Program-made: the position numbers and the translations under genes
The notes under the pieces: model-generated
Told to the model about the DNA's origin: nothing
Seen by the model: only the letters and a program-made list of their open reading frames with translations
The model's database searches: none
Assembly (NCBI GenBank): GCA_023415515.1
Contig: JAEZKH010000160.1
Span: 1-12,527 of the forward strand
Reading direction: 5' to 3'
DNA: 12,527 nucleotides
Source of the DNA: Actinomycetes bacterium
Lineage (GTDB): Bacteria > Actinomycetota > Actinomycetes > Mycobacteriales > Mycobacteriaceae
Part shown: positions 6,213 through 12,527 of the stretch, piece after piece
How positions within the stretch are numbered: the first letter of the stretch is position 1
Layout: each line of letters begins with the position of its first letter

Positions 6213-9200
6213 ATGCCACGGATCTTTCTGAGCCATTCGAGCGAAGACAATCGTGAGGCGATCGCGCTCAAGCGGTGGCTCGTCGAGCAGGATCCCGCGC
6301 TCGACGACGACATTTTCCTCGACATCGACCCGCGCCACGGCATGGTCGGCGGTGAGCGATGGAAACACACCCTCACCCGCAGGCTCTCCGGCTGCGAAGC
6401 GTTGCTGTGCCTGTTGTCGAGCAGTTGGGAGAGCCGACCGGAGTGCGTCCATGAGTATCGCGGCGCCGAAGACTCGGGCAAGCGGGTCTTCTGCGCGCGA
6501 CTCGACGACGACGCGGGGACCCACTCGGTGTCTGCATGGCAGTGGCGCGACGTCTTCGTGCGCGACGGCGAACCCACGGTGGCGGTCGACATCGGCGACG
6601 GCATGCCCGCCGTCGTGTTCTCCGCCGACGGCCTCGACCGGCTGTTGCGCGACGTGCAGGCGCCCGATCTGAGTGCCGGATCATTTCCCTGGCCACCACC
6701 CGACGAGCCGGACCGGGAACCGTATCGAGGCTGGCTGCCCTTCGAATCGTTCGACGCAGGAGTCTTCTTCGGGCGCGACGCCGAGACGGTCCGTGCTCTC
6801 AAGACACTCTCCGAAATCGCCGAGTCGGGCACCGGGAAGCTGTTCGTGGTCCTGGGCGCCTCGGGTACGGGTAAATCCTCCTTCCTGCGGGCGGGCATCC
6901 TGCCCAGGCTGATCCAGAAGCGGGGCCATTTCGCGGTTCTCGGAACGATCAGGCCCGGCCGTGGCGAGGCGATGACGGGCGACCTCGGCCTGGCCAACTC
7001 GATATTCCAGGGTCGAAGCCGCGTCGGCCTCACCGAGCCGTCACTCGGCGAGATCAAGAACCACTGGATCGGCGACACCGCCAAAGTGCGGGAACTGCTC
7101 GCCGAGACGCTGCTGCAGTCCCACGATGTGACCGCCGAGCACGACCCGGCACTGGTGCTCCCGCTCGATCAGGCCGAAGAACTGTTCTCGGCGGAAGCGG
7201 GTCACGAAGGGCCCGCGCTGCTGGCGATGCTGCGAGATCTGATGGCGCCCAACGCAGATGGTCGGCCGCTGCGGTTGATCATCCTCGCCACGATTCGCAC
7301 CGACCGCTACGCCGTGATGCAGACCGCGCCCCAATTGGCCGGTGTCGACATCGCGTTCGACGAACTGCGGCCGATGCCGCTCGGCCGGTTCAAGGAAGTC
7401 ATCGAAGGCCCGGCGCAGCGGTCCACCGAAGGTGGCCGTCCGCTTGCGCTGGAACCGGCCCTGGTCAACCAACTCTTCGCCGACGTGGCCAACATGACGG
7501 CGGGCGGTGACTCACTTCCGCTGCTGTCGCTGACACTGCACCGCATGTACCGCGACTACCACCCGACTGGCAGCTTGACGCTCACGCAGTACACCGAGAT
7601 GGGCGGGATGGCCTCCGTCGTCCAGAACGAGATCGACCGGCTGCTGTCGCGGGATCCCACCGTCCGGGCCAAGGAACTCGAACTGTTGAAGAGCGCGTTC
7701 GTGCCCTGGCTGGCAACGGTTTCGGAGAACAACGAACCGTTGCGACGGATCGCGCTGTGGACCGACATCCCCGAGCCCAGCCGCGACGTGGTCTCGCGAT
7801 TCGTCGATGCCCGACTGCTGGTGCGGGATCGTCGGGCGCTGGGCGCCGACGCCGCAGAACACCAGGATGTCGTCGAGGTCGCCTTGGAGAGCCTGCTGCG
7901 CCAGTGGCCCGACCTCGCCGAGTGGCTGGCCGAACAGCAGACCGACCTGAAGGCCACCGATGACCTGATCCGCGAAGCCAACAGGTGGGAGGGTCACGGG
8001 CGCGACCCCGCCTATCTCTACGAGGGCACGTTGCTCACCAAGGCCGAAACGCTGTGCGCGTCGGCGACGTTCTCGCGCAAGCTCGAATCGGCCAGGGACT
8101 TCGTCGGGGCGTCCCGACGGCGGGAGTCCGAGCGGGAAGAAGAGTCACGCCGGCACGCCGAGGCCGAACTGCAAGCCACCCGGGACCGGCTGGAAGCCGC
8201 GCGCGAGCAGCAACAGATCACCGAACGCCACACCGCGGTACTACGACGACGCGACAGAATACTGAAGTCCGTGCTGGCGCTGACGGTGATCGTCGCGCTC
8301 GCGGCCGCGGCAGGTTTCGTGTGGGCGAGGCACACGCAGAGCGTGGCCGAACGCAGTGCCCGCGACGCAACGGCCCAGAAGCTGGTCGCCGAGGCGCAGT
8401 CGCGGCTCGCCGATGCCCGTGAGGGCGACGACGTCCAGGCGCTCAATGAACTGTTGGCGGCCAACAAGTTGGCGATCGCGCCGAATGACCGGCCGTTGTT
8501 GAAGGCCTGGGTGGACCGTTACAGCATGCGCAAGGTGCTGACCGTCAAGGAACCGGTGATCGGCGTGGCCTCGGCGCCTCGAGGCCATCGGCTCGTGATG
8601 GCTGAGCCGGCCGGAATCCGCGTGTGGGACACCCGTCCCGCGGGCTGGCAGGACACCATCGCCGAGAAGGCGCAGGTGTTGTCCGCCGGTGACACGAAAC
8701 TCACAAGCGTGGCAGTCAGTCCCGACGGCCAGACCATCGCGGCGGGAACCGAGGACGGTGTGGTGCGCGTGTGGGACGGCGCAGACGGCTTCGCGGGCAG
8801 CAGGCCGGTGGGGAACAAACACGACGGCCGCATCACCAGCCTTGCTATGAGCAGCGACGGTCTGATCGCGGCAGCGGGCGTGGACGGCGCCGTAACGATA
8901 TGGAGTTCTGTTGCACGGCAACCGATGCCGCCTATCGTCGGGGACAGTGAGATCTTCGCCGTCGCCTTCGATCCGTCCGGACACCACCTGGCGGTAGGCC
9001 GTGCCGACGGGACGATCCAGGTGTTCGACATCGTCGGGCCTGCCGCCGTGGAGGCGAAGTCTCGGCCCGACGCCCACCTCGGCGGGGTGATGGGTCTTGC
9101 GTTCAGCCCGGACGGCAGGCTTCTGGCCTCGGGCGGCGCGGACAACGCCGTGCGGGTGTGGAAACCCGACACCATCGAGCCGGTCGAGGCGATGATCGGG

Positions 9201-10565
9201 CACACCGCCACCGTCACCGACGTGGCGTTCAACGCGGACAGCACCCGCATCGCCTCCGGGTCCAACGACAAGACCGTGCAGATGTGGGACGTCGCAAGCG
9301 GTGAGCGGATCGGCGATCCGATGCGCGGGCACGGCGGCCTGGTGTTGAGCGTCGACTTCGCCGAGGACGGCAGCGACATCGTCAGCGGCGGAAACGAACA
9401 CACCATGCGGTTGTGGGATGCCAGTGCGGGCCAGCCCATCTCGACGCCCATCAGCAGCAACACCGGACCGGTCACCGATGTGGCGATCAGTTCCGACGGT
9501 CACGAAATCGTGTCCGTCGGCGCCGACAGGATGGTTCGGGTGTGGAGCGCCGACACCGGGGCCGAGGTCGACAGCATGTCCGGGCACACCGGAACGGTCA
9601 CGGCCGCTGCGCTCAGCCCCGTCGACGGCACCGTGGCGTCGGCGAGTTCGGACGGCACCGTTCGGCTGTGGCGTCGCGCGGCCGACGCCGTTCGAGGTGG
9701 CAAGGACGTCAAGGTGCTCGACGCCGGAAGGCCGTTGACCTCGGTGGCTTTCAGCCCGACAGGCAACCGGCTGGCGGTGGGCGGCGTCGACGGCCAGATC
9801 GTCGTCTGGGACGTGCAGTCCGGGCAGCGGCGGCTCTTCGAGAACAAGGACCGCGCGATCGTCTACGACGTCGCATTCGATCCCAAGCATGACCGGCTGG
9901 CCTCGGTCAGCGCCAGCGGATATCTGCGGATGTGGCAGCTGCAAGACGGTCACCAGCTCTGGGAGTGCAATGCGGCCGAACGGCTTCCCGATGACATCAG
10001 AACGAAAGAAGAACTCGCACAAGACCTTCCGGGATCTCTGATCAGCGTGGCATTCAGTCCCGGCGGTCAGCGGGTGGCCGCAGGAGGTGTGAATTGGACG
10101 AAGACCGGTGGCGCCGTCGGCTTCCTGCAGCGGTTTGACGTCGACGGCGGTGCGACCGTAGGCCGGCCGATCAAGGTCGGGAACGCGGTGATGGGCATCG
10201 CCTTCAGCCGGTTGCCTGCCGCCGCCGAGGAGGACCGGATCGCCGTGGCGAGCTTCGATCCCTACGAGGTGCAGCTGTGGAATTCCGAACGGCCCGACGA
10301 CGCGCAGTTCATCTTCGCCGGACACCAGGCGCAGGTGGTCAGTGTCGCGATCAGTCCCGACAATCGGCGAATCGTGTCGGGCAGCGCCGACGGCACCCTG
10401 CGCATCTGGCCGAATCTACCGACCACGCCGGCCGACGAGGCGATCTGCGCCAAGCTGACGTCGAGTATGAGCGAGAAGCAGTGGCAGGCCTGGGTCTCGA
10501 CGGAGATGCCGCGTCAGCCGACATGCCCTGACCTTCCGGAAAGCGTTGCGGCAGAGCCGAACTAG
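6213..10565 (+). CDS. TIR - nSTAND1 NTPase - transmembrane - WD40 repeat protein
   Basis: A 1450-residue multidomain protein. Residues 1-120 are a TIR domain: RIFLSHSSED, FLDID, and the SSSWESRPECVHE helix whose E81 aligns with the catalytic glutamate of NAD-cleaving TIRs. Residues 170-420 form an nSTAND1 NTPase: PYRGWLPFESFD then FFGRD, Walker A GASGTGKSS (215-223, K221), Walker B LPLDQAEEL (D319) and ATIRTDRY (359-366). A winged-helix-like region and an Arg/Glu-rich coiled coil (about 640-682) follow. One hydrophobic helix spans 686-705, flanked on the N side by RRRDRILK. Fourteen WD40-type repeats fill 775-1400, and a tail carries C1412 and C1438. STAND proteins bind a ligand through their repeats, oligomerise and switch on an effector; here the effector is TIR, so an NAD-depleting immune or signalling receptor is plausible. 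ATG at 6213 is the first usable in-frame start; no Shine-Dalgarno is visible. Confidence 0.92.
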   Translation: MPRIFLSHSSEDNREAIALKRWLVEQDPALDDDIFLDIDPRHGMVGGERWKHTLTRRLSGCEALLCLLSSSWESRPECVHEYRGAEDSGKRVFCARLDDDAGTHSVSAWQWRDVFVRDGEPTVAVDIGDGMPAVVFSADGLDRLLRDVQAPDLSAGSFPWPPPDEPDREPYRGWLPFESFDAGVFFGRDAETVRALKTLSEIAESGTGKLFVVLGASGTGKSSFLRAGILPRLIQKRGHFAVLGTIRPGRGEAMTGDLGLANSIFQGRSRVGLTEPSLGEIKNHWIGDTAKVRELLAETLLQSHDVTAEHDPALVLPLDQAEELFSAEAGHEGPALLAMLRDLMAPNADGRPLRLIILATIRTDRYAVMQTAPQLAGVDIAFDELRPMPLGRFKEVIEGPAQRSTEGGRPLALEPALVNQLFADVANMTAGGDSLPLLSLTLHRMYRDYHPTGSLTLTQYTEMGGMASVVQNEIDRLLSRDPTVRAKELELLKSAFVPWLATVSENNEPLRRIALWTDIPEPSRDVVSRFVDARLLVRDRRALGADAAEHQDVVEVALESLLRQWPDLAEWLAEQQTDLKATDDLIREANRWEGHGRDPAYLYEGTLLTKAETLCASATFSRKLESARDFVGASRRRESEREEESRRHAEAELQATRDRLEAAREQQQITERHTAVLRRRDRILKSVLALTVIVALAAAAGFVWARHTQSVAERSARDATAQKLVAEAQSRLADAREGDDVQALNELLAANKLAIAPNDRPLLKAWVDRYSMRKVLTVKEPVIGVASAPRGHRLVMAEPAGIRVWDTRPAGWQDTIAEKAQVLSAGDTKLTSVAVSPDGQTIAAGTEDGVVRVWDGADGFAGSRPVGNKHDGRITSLAMSSDGLIAAAGVDGAVTIWSSVARQPMPPIVGDSEIFAVAFDPSGHHLAVGRADGTIQVFDIVGPAAVEAKSRPDAHLGGVMGLAFSPDGRLLASGGADNAVRVWKPDTIEPVEAMIGHTATVTDVAFNADSTRIASGSNDKTVQMWDVASGERIGDPMRGHGGLVLSVDFAEDGSDIVSGGNEHTMRLWDASAGQPISTPISSNTGPVTDVAISSDGHEIVSVGADRMVRVWSADTGAEVDSMSGHTGTVTAAALSPVDGTVASASSDGTVRLWRRAADAVRGGKDVKVLDAGRPLTSVAFSPTGNRLAVGGVDGQIVVWDVQSGQRRLFENKDRAIVYDVAFDPKHDRLASVSASGYLRMWQLQDGHQLWECNAAERLPDDIRTKEELAQDLPGSLISVAFSPGGQRVAAGGVNWTKTGGAVGFLQRFDVDGGATVGRPIKVGNAVMGIAFSRLPAAAEEDRIAVASFDPYEVQLWNSERPDDAQFIFAGHQAQVVSVAISPDNRRIVSGSADGTLRIWPNLPTTPADEAICAKLTSSMSEKQWQAWVSTEMPRQPTCPDLPESVAAEPN

Positions 10566-10984
10566 GTGTTGTACAGATAGATCACCGCGACCACCGCGCC
10601 ACTGCAGGTGACGAACCTCTGCGTCGGTGCGCACACCAGGTCGTACCACTTTCCGGTCGACGGGCTCGCCACCCGCATCTGCTGGGCCGCCGAGAGGGGC
10701 GCCGGCCGTTGCGAATACGCGCGTCGCACCTGTTCGACGAACGGGCACGACGTCATCGGGGTACCGCGGGCACCCGCATCGAACGGGGTGACGATGCTCG
10801 GGTACACCGCCGGACACTTCGTCGCCCCCGGCGGCAGCCCGGATATCTGACTCACCGGTGCCGGGCCGGGTTCGGCGACCTGGACACCGGGGCCCTGCGG
10901 GCGGGGCATCACCACGAACGCAAGCGCGATCAACTCGACGAACAGCGCGCCGATCAAGAGTCGAGCCACTCGCCCCGACATCAT
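10562..10984 (-). CDS. Small membrane-anchored or exported four-cysteine protein
   Basis: A 140-residue protein when started at the ATG at 10982-10984; the next codon is also ATG, and neither has a good ribosome binding site. Residues 8-26 form a single hydrophobic segment after SGRVAR, an uncleaved anchor or signal peptide. A Pro-rich linker (27-55) leads to a compact domain with four cysteines: KCP (C57), TSCPF (C80), LVC (C118) and VTCSG (C127), probably two disulfides outside the membrane. The TSCPF...Y...SPSTG..Y...C...TC.G..AV.YLY pattern resembles a small exported domain I associate with mycobacterial secreted proteins. No enzymatic motif is visible. It converges on the TIR gene, and the two stop codons share the bases CTAG. 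A TTG at 11030-11032 in the same frame would add 16 residues and is not favoured. Confidence 0.8.
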   Translation of the reverse strand: MMSGRVARLLIGALFVELIALAFVVMPRPQGPGVQVAEPGPAPVSQISGLPPGATKCPAVYPSIVTPFDAGARGTPMTSCPFVEQVRRAYSQRPAPLSAAQQMRVASPSTGKWYDLVCAPTQRFVTCSGAVVAVIYLYNT

Positions 10985-11015
10985 GTAAAGGAGCGTGCGG
11001 AGTTTGCTCGACGTT

Positions 11016-11051
11016 GTCAATGGCAGGGTCAATGGCGGAGTCGATGGCGGG
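11016..11051. repeat. Three tandem imperfect 12-bp repeats
   Basis: GTCAATGGCAGG (11016-11027), GTCAATGGCGGA (11028-11039) and GTCGATGGCGGG (11040-11051) follow each other without a gap. Read on the minus strand each unit ends in CCATTGAC or CCATCGAC, so a TTGAC element recurs every 12 bases, and the one at 11015-11020 reads TTGACA. The repeats lie between the divergent exported-protein gene and sfnG, in what must be the promoter region of both. Confidence 0.8.
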
Positions 11052-11129
11052 CCGCGTCTCGATGCGGCCGGTCAGGACTTTCGGTCACGAAGAGCCTTAC
11101 CCGCGACGATCGCCGCACGGGTTGCTGTC
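11052..11129. other. Non-coding stretch before sfnG
   Basis: Together with the 12-bp repeats this is the 145-base divergent gap between the exported-protein gene and sfnG. I see no convincing -10/-35 pair or ribosome binding site for sfnG. The only structure noted is an imperfect inverted repeat, CTTTCG with CGAAGAG, around 11084-11100. Confidence 0.4.
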
Positions 11130-12269
11130 ATGTCAACCATGACGACTGAACGCATCGCAGAGCACATCCGGTTCGCGTACTGGGTGCCCAATGTCAGCGG
11201 TGGACTGGTCACCAGCGACATCGAGCAGCGCACCGACTGGGGCTACGCCTACAACGTCAAGCTCGCTCAGACCGCGGAGAACAACGGGTTCGACTACGCG
11301 CTTTCCCAGGTTCGTTACGAGGCCAGCTACGGCGCCGAGTACCAGCACGAGTCCACCAGCTTCAGCCTCGCGCTGCTGCTGGCGACGCGACGGCTCAAGG
11401 TGATCGCCGCCGTCCACCCGGGCCTCTGGCATCCGGGGGTGCTGGCCAAGCTCGGCGCCACCGCCGACCAACTCAGCAACGGCCGGTTCGCCGTCAACGT
11501 GGTGTCGGGCTGGTTCAAGGACGAGTTCACCCATCTCGGCGAGCCATGGCTCGAACACGACGAGCGCTACCGCCGCAGCGCGGAGTTCCTGCAGGTCCTG
11601 CGCAAGATCTGGACCGAGGACCAGGTGGATTTCCGCGGCGACTTCTACCGCATCCACGACTTCACGCTGAAGCCGAAGCCGATCAGCACCCCCGGGCGGC
11701 CGAACCCCGAGATCTTCCAGGGCGGCAACTCGACGGCCGCGCGTCGCAACGGCGGCCGCTACGCCGATTGGTACTTCTCCAACGGCAAAGACTTCGACGG
11801 AGTCACCGAGCAGATCGTCGACGTCCGCGACCACGCCCGCAGCGCCGACCGCGAGGTCAGGTTCGGGCTGAACGGCTTCATCATCGCCCGCGACACCGAG
11901 GCCGAGGCGAAGGAGACGTTGCGTGAGATAGTCGCCAAGGCCAACCGTCCCGCTGTGGAGGGGTTCAGAGCCGCCGTACAACAGGCTGGCAACTCGACGG
12001 CCGACAGGCGCGGCATGTGGGCCGATTCGACATTCGACGACTTGGTCCAGTACAACGACGGATTCCGCACGCAATTGATCGGAACACCCGAGCAGATCGC
12101 GGAACGCATTGCGGCGTACCGCAAACGGGGCGTGGACCTCATCCTCGGCGGCTTCCTGCACTTCCAGGAGGAGATCGAGTACTTCGGATCGCGTGTGCTG
12201 CCGCTCGTGCGGGAGATCGAGAACGCCGAGGAGGAATGGGCCGACGCTCCTGTGCTCGTGTCCGCATGA
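11130..12269 (+). CDS. sfnG: Dimethyl sulfone monooxygenase, FMNH2-dependent (LLM family)
   Basis: A 379-residue luciferase-like monooxygenase of the SfnG type, which uses reduced FMN and O2 to cleave dimethyl sulfone to methanesulfinate for sulfur scavenging. The match to SfnG is long and specific: FAYWVPNVSGGLVTS, IEQRTDWGY, YGAEYQHESTSFS, NVVSGWFKDEF, WLEHDERYRR, HDFTLKPKP, EIFQGGNSTAARR and LVQYNDGFRT occur in the expected order, ending in LGGFLHFQEEIEYFG. The length is near the usual 360-370, with a slightly extended acidic C-terminus. The ATG at 11130 is used; the ATG at 11139 is equally possible, and neither has a Shine-Dalgarno. No flavin reductase, sulfonate transporter or SfnR-type regulator is adjacent, so reduced flavin must come from elsewhere. 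It is the second LLM-family enzyme in the window but only distantly related to the one at 3500-4348. Confidence 0.88.
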   Translation: MSTMTTERIAEHIRFAYWVPNVSGGLVTSDIEQRTDWGYAYNVKLAQTAENNGFDYALSQVRYEASYGAEYQHESTSFSLALLLATRRLKVIAAVHPGLWHPGVLAKLGATADQLSNGRFAVNVVSGWFKDEFTHLGEPWLEHDERYRRSAEFLQVLRKIWTEDQVDFRGDFYRIHDFTLKPKPISTPGRPNPEIFQGGNSTAARRNGGRYADWYFSNGKDFDGVTEQIVDVRDHARSADREVRFGLNGFIIARDTEAEAKETLREIVAKANRPAVEGFRAAVQQAGNSTADRRGMWADSTFDDLVQYNDGFRTQLIGTPEQIAERIAAYRKRGVDLILGGFLHFQEEIEYFGSRVLPLVREIENAEEEWADAPVLVSA

Positions 12270-12281
12270 CGCAGCGTGCGC

Positions 12282-12287
12282 TAGCGT
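12282..12287 (+). promoter_or_regulatory. Possible -10 element for the Rv0954-type gene
   Basis: TAGCGT fits the mycobacterial -10 consensus TANNNT and is preceded by GCGC, giving a promoter-like GCGCTAGCGTGG. It would start a transcript near 12294 with a leader of about 87 bases. No clear -35 is visible. Confidence 0.35.
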
Positions 12288-12315
12288 GGTTGGTGAATCG
12301 CTAAAGCGGTGGCAG

Positions 12316-12330
12316 TTCACGAGTCGTGAA
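12316..12330. promoter_or_regulatory. 15-bp perfect hyphenated palindrome in the leader
   Basis: TTCACGAGTCGTGAA has perfect 7-bp arms around a central G. It lies 50 bases before the ATG of the Rv0954-type gene and downstream of its likely -10, where a bound repressor or a small hairpin would act. I cannot assign a regulator. Confidence 0.45.
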
Positions 12331-12370
12331 TGCACGCAGCGTCGCCGGGAGCGGCGTCCAACCCAAAAGC

Positions 12371-12376
12371 AGGAGA
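12371..12376 (+). promoter_or_regulatory. Shine-Dalgarno site of the Rv0954-type gene
   Basis: AGGAGA, within AGGAGAGG, lies four to five bases before the ATG at 12381 and fixes that start. Confidence 0.8.
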
Positions 12377-12380
12377 GGTC

Positions 12381-12527
12381 ATGACCTACCCGCCCAGTAG
12401 CTCGGGATACCCGCCCAGCCAGCAGCCCACGACGCAGTTCAGCGCGCCGACCCAGCAGTTCGGCAAGCCGGAACAGCAGCAACCGGCAACGCAGACCCCC
12501 GCGTCGGCCACCGACGCGGGCCCGAGC
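12381..12527 (+). CDS. Rv0954-type DUF5336 membrane protein, N-terminal fragment
   Basis: The first 49 residues of a gene that runs off the right edge. The reading begins MTYPPSSSGYPPSQQ and continues rich in Pro, Gln, Ser and Thr with two QF pairs, the cytosolic low-complexity head typical of M. tuberculosis Rv0954 and its relatives. In those the head is followed by four membrane helices and a Gly/Tyr/Gln-rich tail; neither is visible here. The assignment rests on this N-terminus plus the location near sucD and the Rv0953c-type gene, as in M. tuberculosis. Function of the family is not established; Rv0954 has been discussed in connection with cell division and envelope. A strong ribosome binding site precedes the ATG. 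Confidence 0.8.
   Translation, partial: MTYPPSSSGYPPSQQPTTQFSAPTQQFGKPEQQQPATQTPASATDAGPS

Noticed and set aside
8241..10325. 694-codon open frame on the minus strand
   Set aside because: It is antisense to the WD40 repeats and its periodic His/Arg/Asp pattern mirrors the repeats. No domain is recognisable.
10982..11032. Upstream TTG start adding 16 residues to the exported protein
   Set aside because: TTG has no ribosome binding site, the extension runs into the tandem repeats and promoter-like TTGACA, and it would bury the signal/anchor segment deeper. The ATG at 10984 is preferred.
11016..11051. CRISPR-like array
   Set aside because: The units are 12 bp and contiguous, with no spacers and no cas genes.
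10995..11129. N-terminal extension of sfnG by 45 residues
   Set aside because: The extension reads through the 12-bp repeats (VNGRVNGGVDGG) and has no counterpart in SfnG proteins, which begin shortly before FAYWVPNVSGG.
11133..12482. 449-codon minus-strand open frame
   Set aside because: It is antisense to sfnG over nearly its whole length; the plus-strand protein matches a known enzyme throughout.
1..12527. Mobile element, prophage or genomic-island boundary
   Set aside because: No transposase, integrase, tRNA target or long flanking repeat was found, and base composition does not shift noticeably across the accessory genes.

Overview
The window reads as a high-GC actinobacterial chromosome, most likely a fast-growing Mycobacterium or Mycolicibacterium. 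The left edge is the 3' two thirds of sucD. A 282-residue F420-type oxidoreductase matching M. tuberculosis Rv0953c lies at 3500-4348. The right edge is the Pro/Gln-rich N-terminus of an Rv0954-type (DUF5336) membrane protein. In M. tuberculosis, as I recall it, sucD, Rv0953c and Rv0954 are consecutive. Here that conserved order is opened in two places.

Left part (1-3542): sucD, then a thiolase-like protein with an extra C-terminal domain that lacks the thiolase cysteines. Next come a possible 42-residue basic protein on the minus strand and, divergent from it, an SRPBCC-TetR gene pair. A perfect 18-bp palindrome covers the predicted -10 and start codon of the SRPBCC gene, and a second perfect 14-bp palindrome lies just upstream, which suggests autoregulation by the TetR protein. 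The Rv0953c-type gene converges on the TetR gene with a 43-bp overlap. It has a well-formed leaderless promoter containing an exact match to the KstR (cholesterol regulon) consensus.

Middle part (4475-10565): a four-helix membrane protein translationally coupled to a fold-III PLP decarboxylase (ornithine/lysine type), then a 1450-residue TIR - nSTAND1 NTPase - transmembrane - 14-blade WD40 protein. This last protein is the outstanding item. It has a bacterial-immunity-like domain set, but a single membrane span probably puts the WD40 sensor outside the cytoplasm and the TIR/NTPase part inside.

Right part (10562-12527): a small membrane-anchored, four-cysteine exported protein converges on the TIR gene, sharing a CTAG in which the two stop codons overlap. 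Then come sfnG (dimethyl sulfone monooxygenase) on the plus strand and the start of the Rv0954-type gene. Three tandem 12-bp repeats separate the exported-protein gene from sfnG, and a 15-bp palindrome sits in the leader of the last gene.

I see no tRNA, rRNA, CRISPR array, integrase, transposase or attachment-site repeat. The extra genes have base composition like their surroundings, so recent transfer cannot be argued from the sequence alone.
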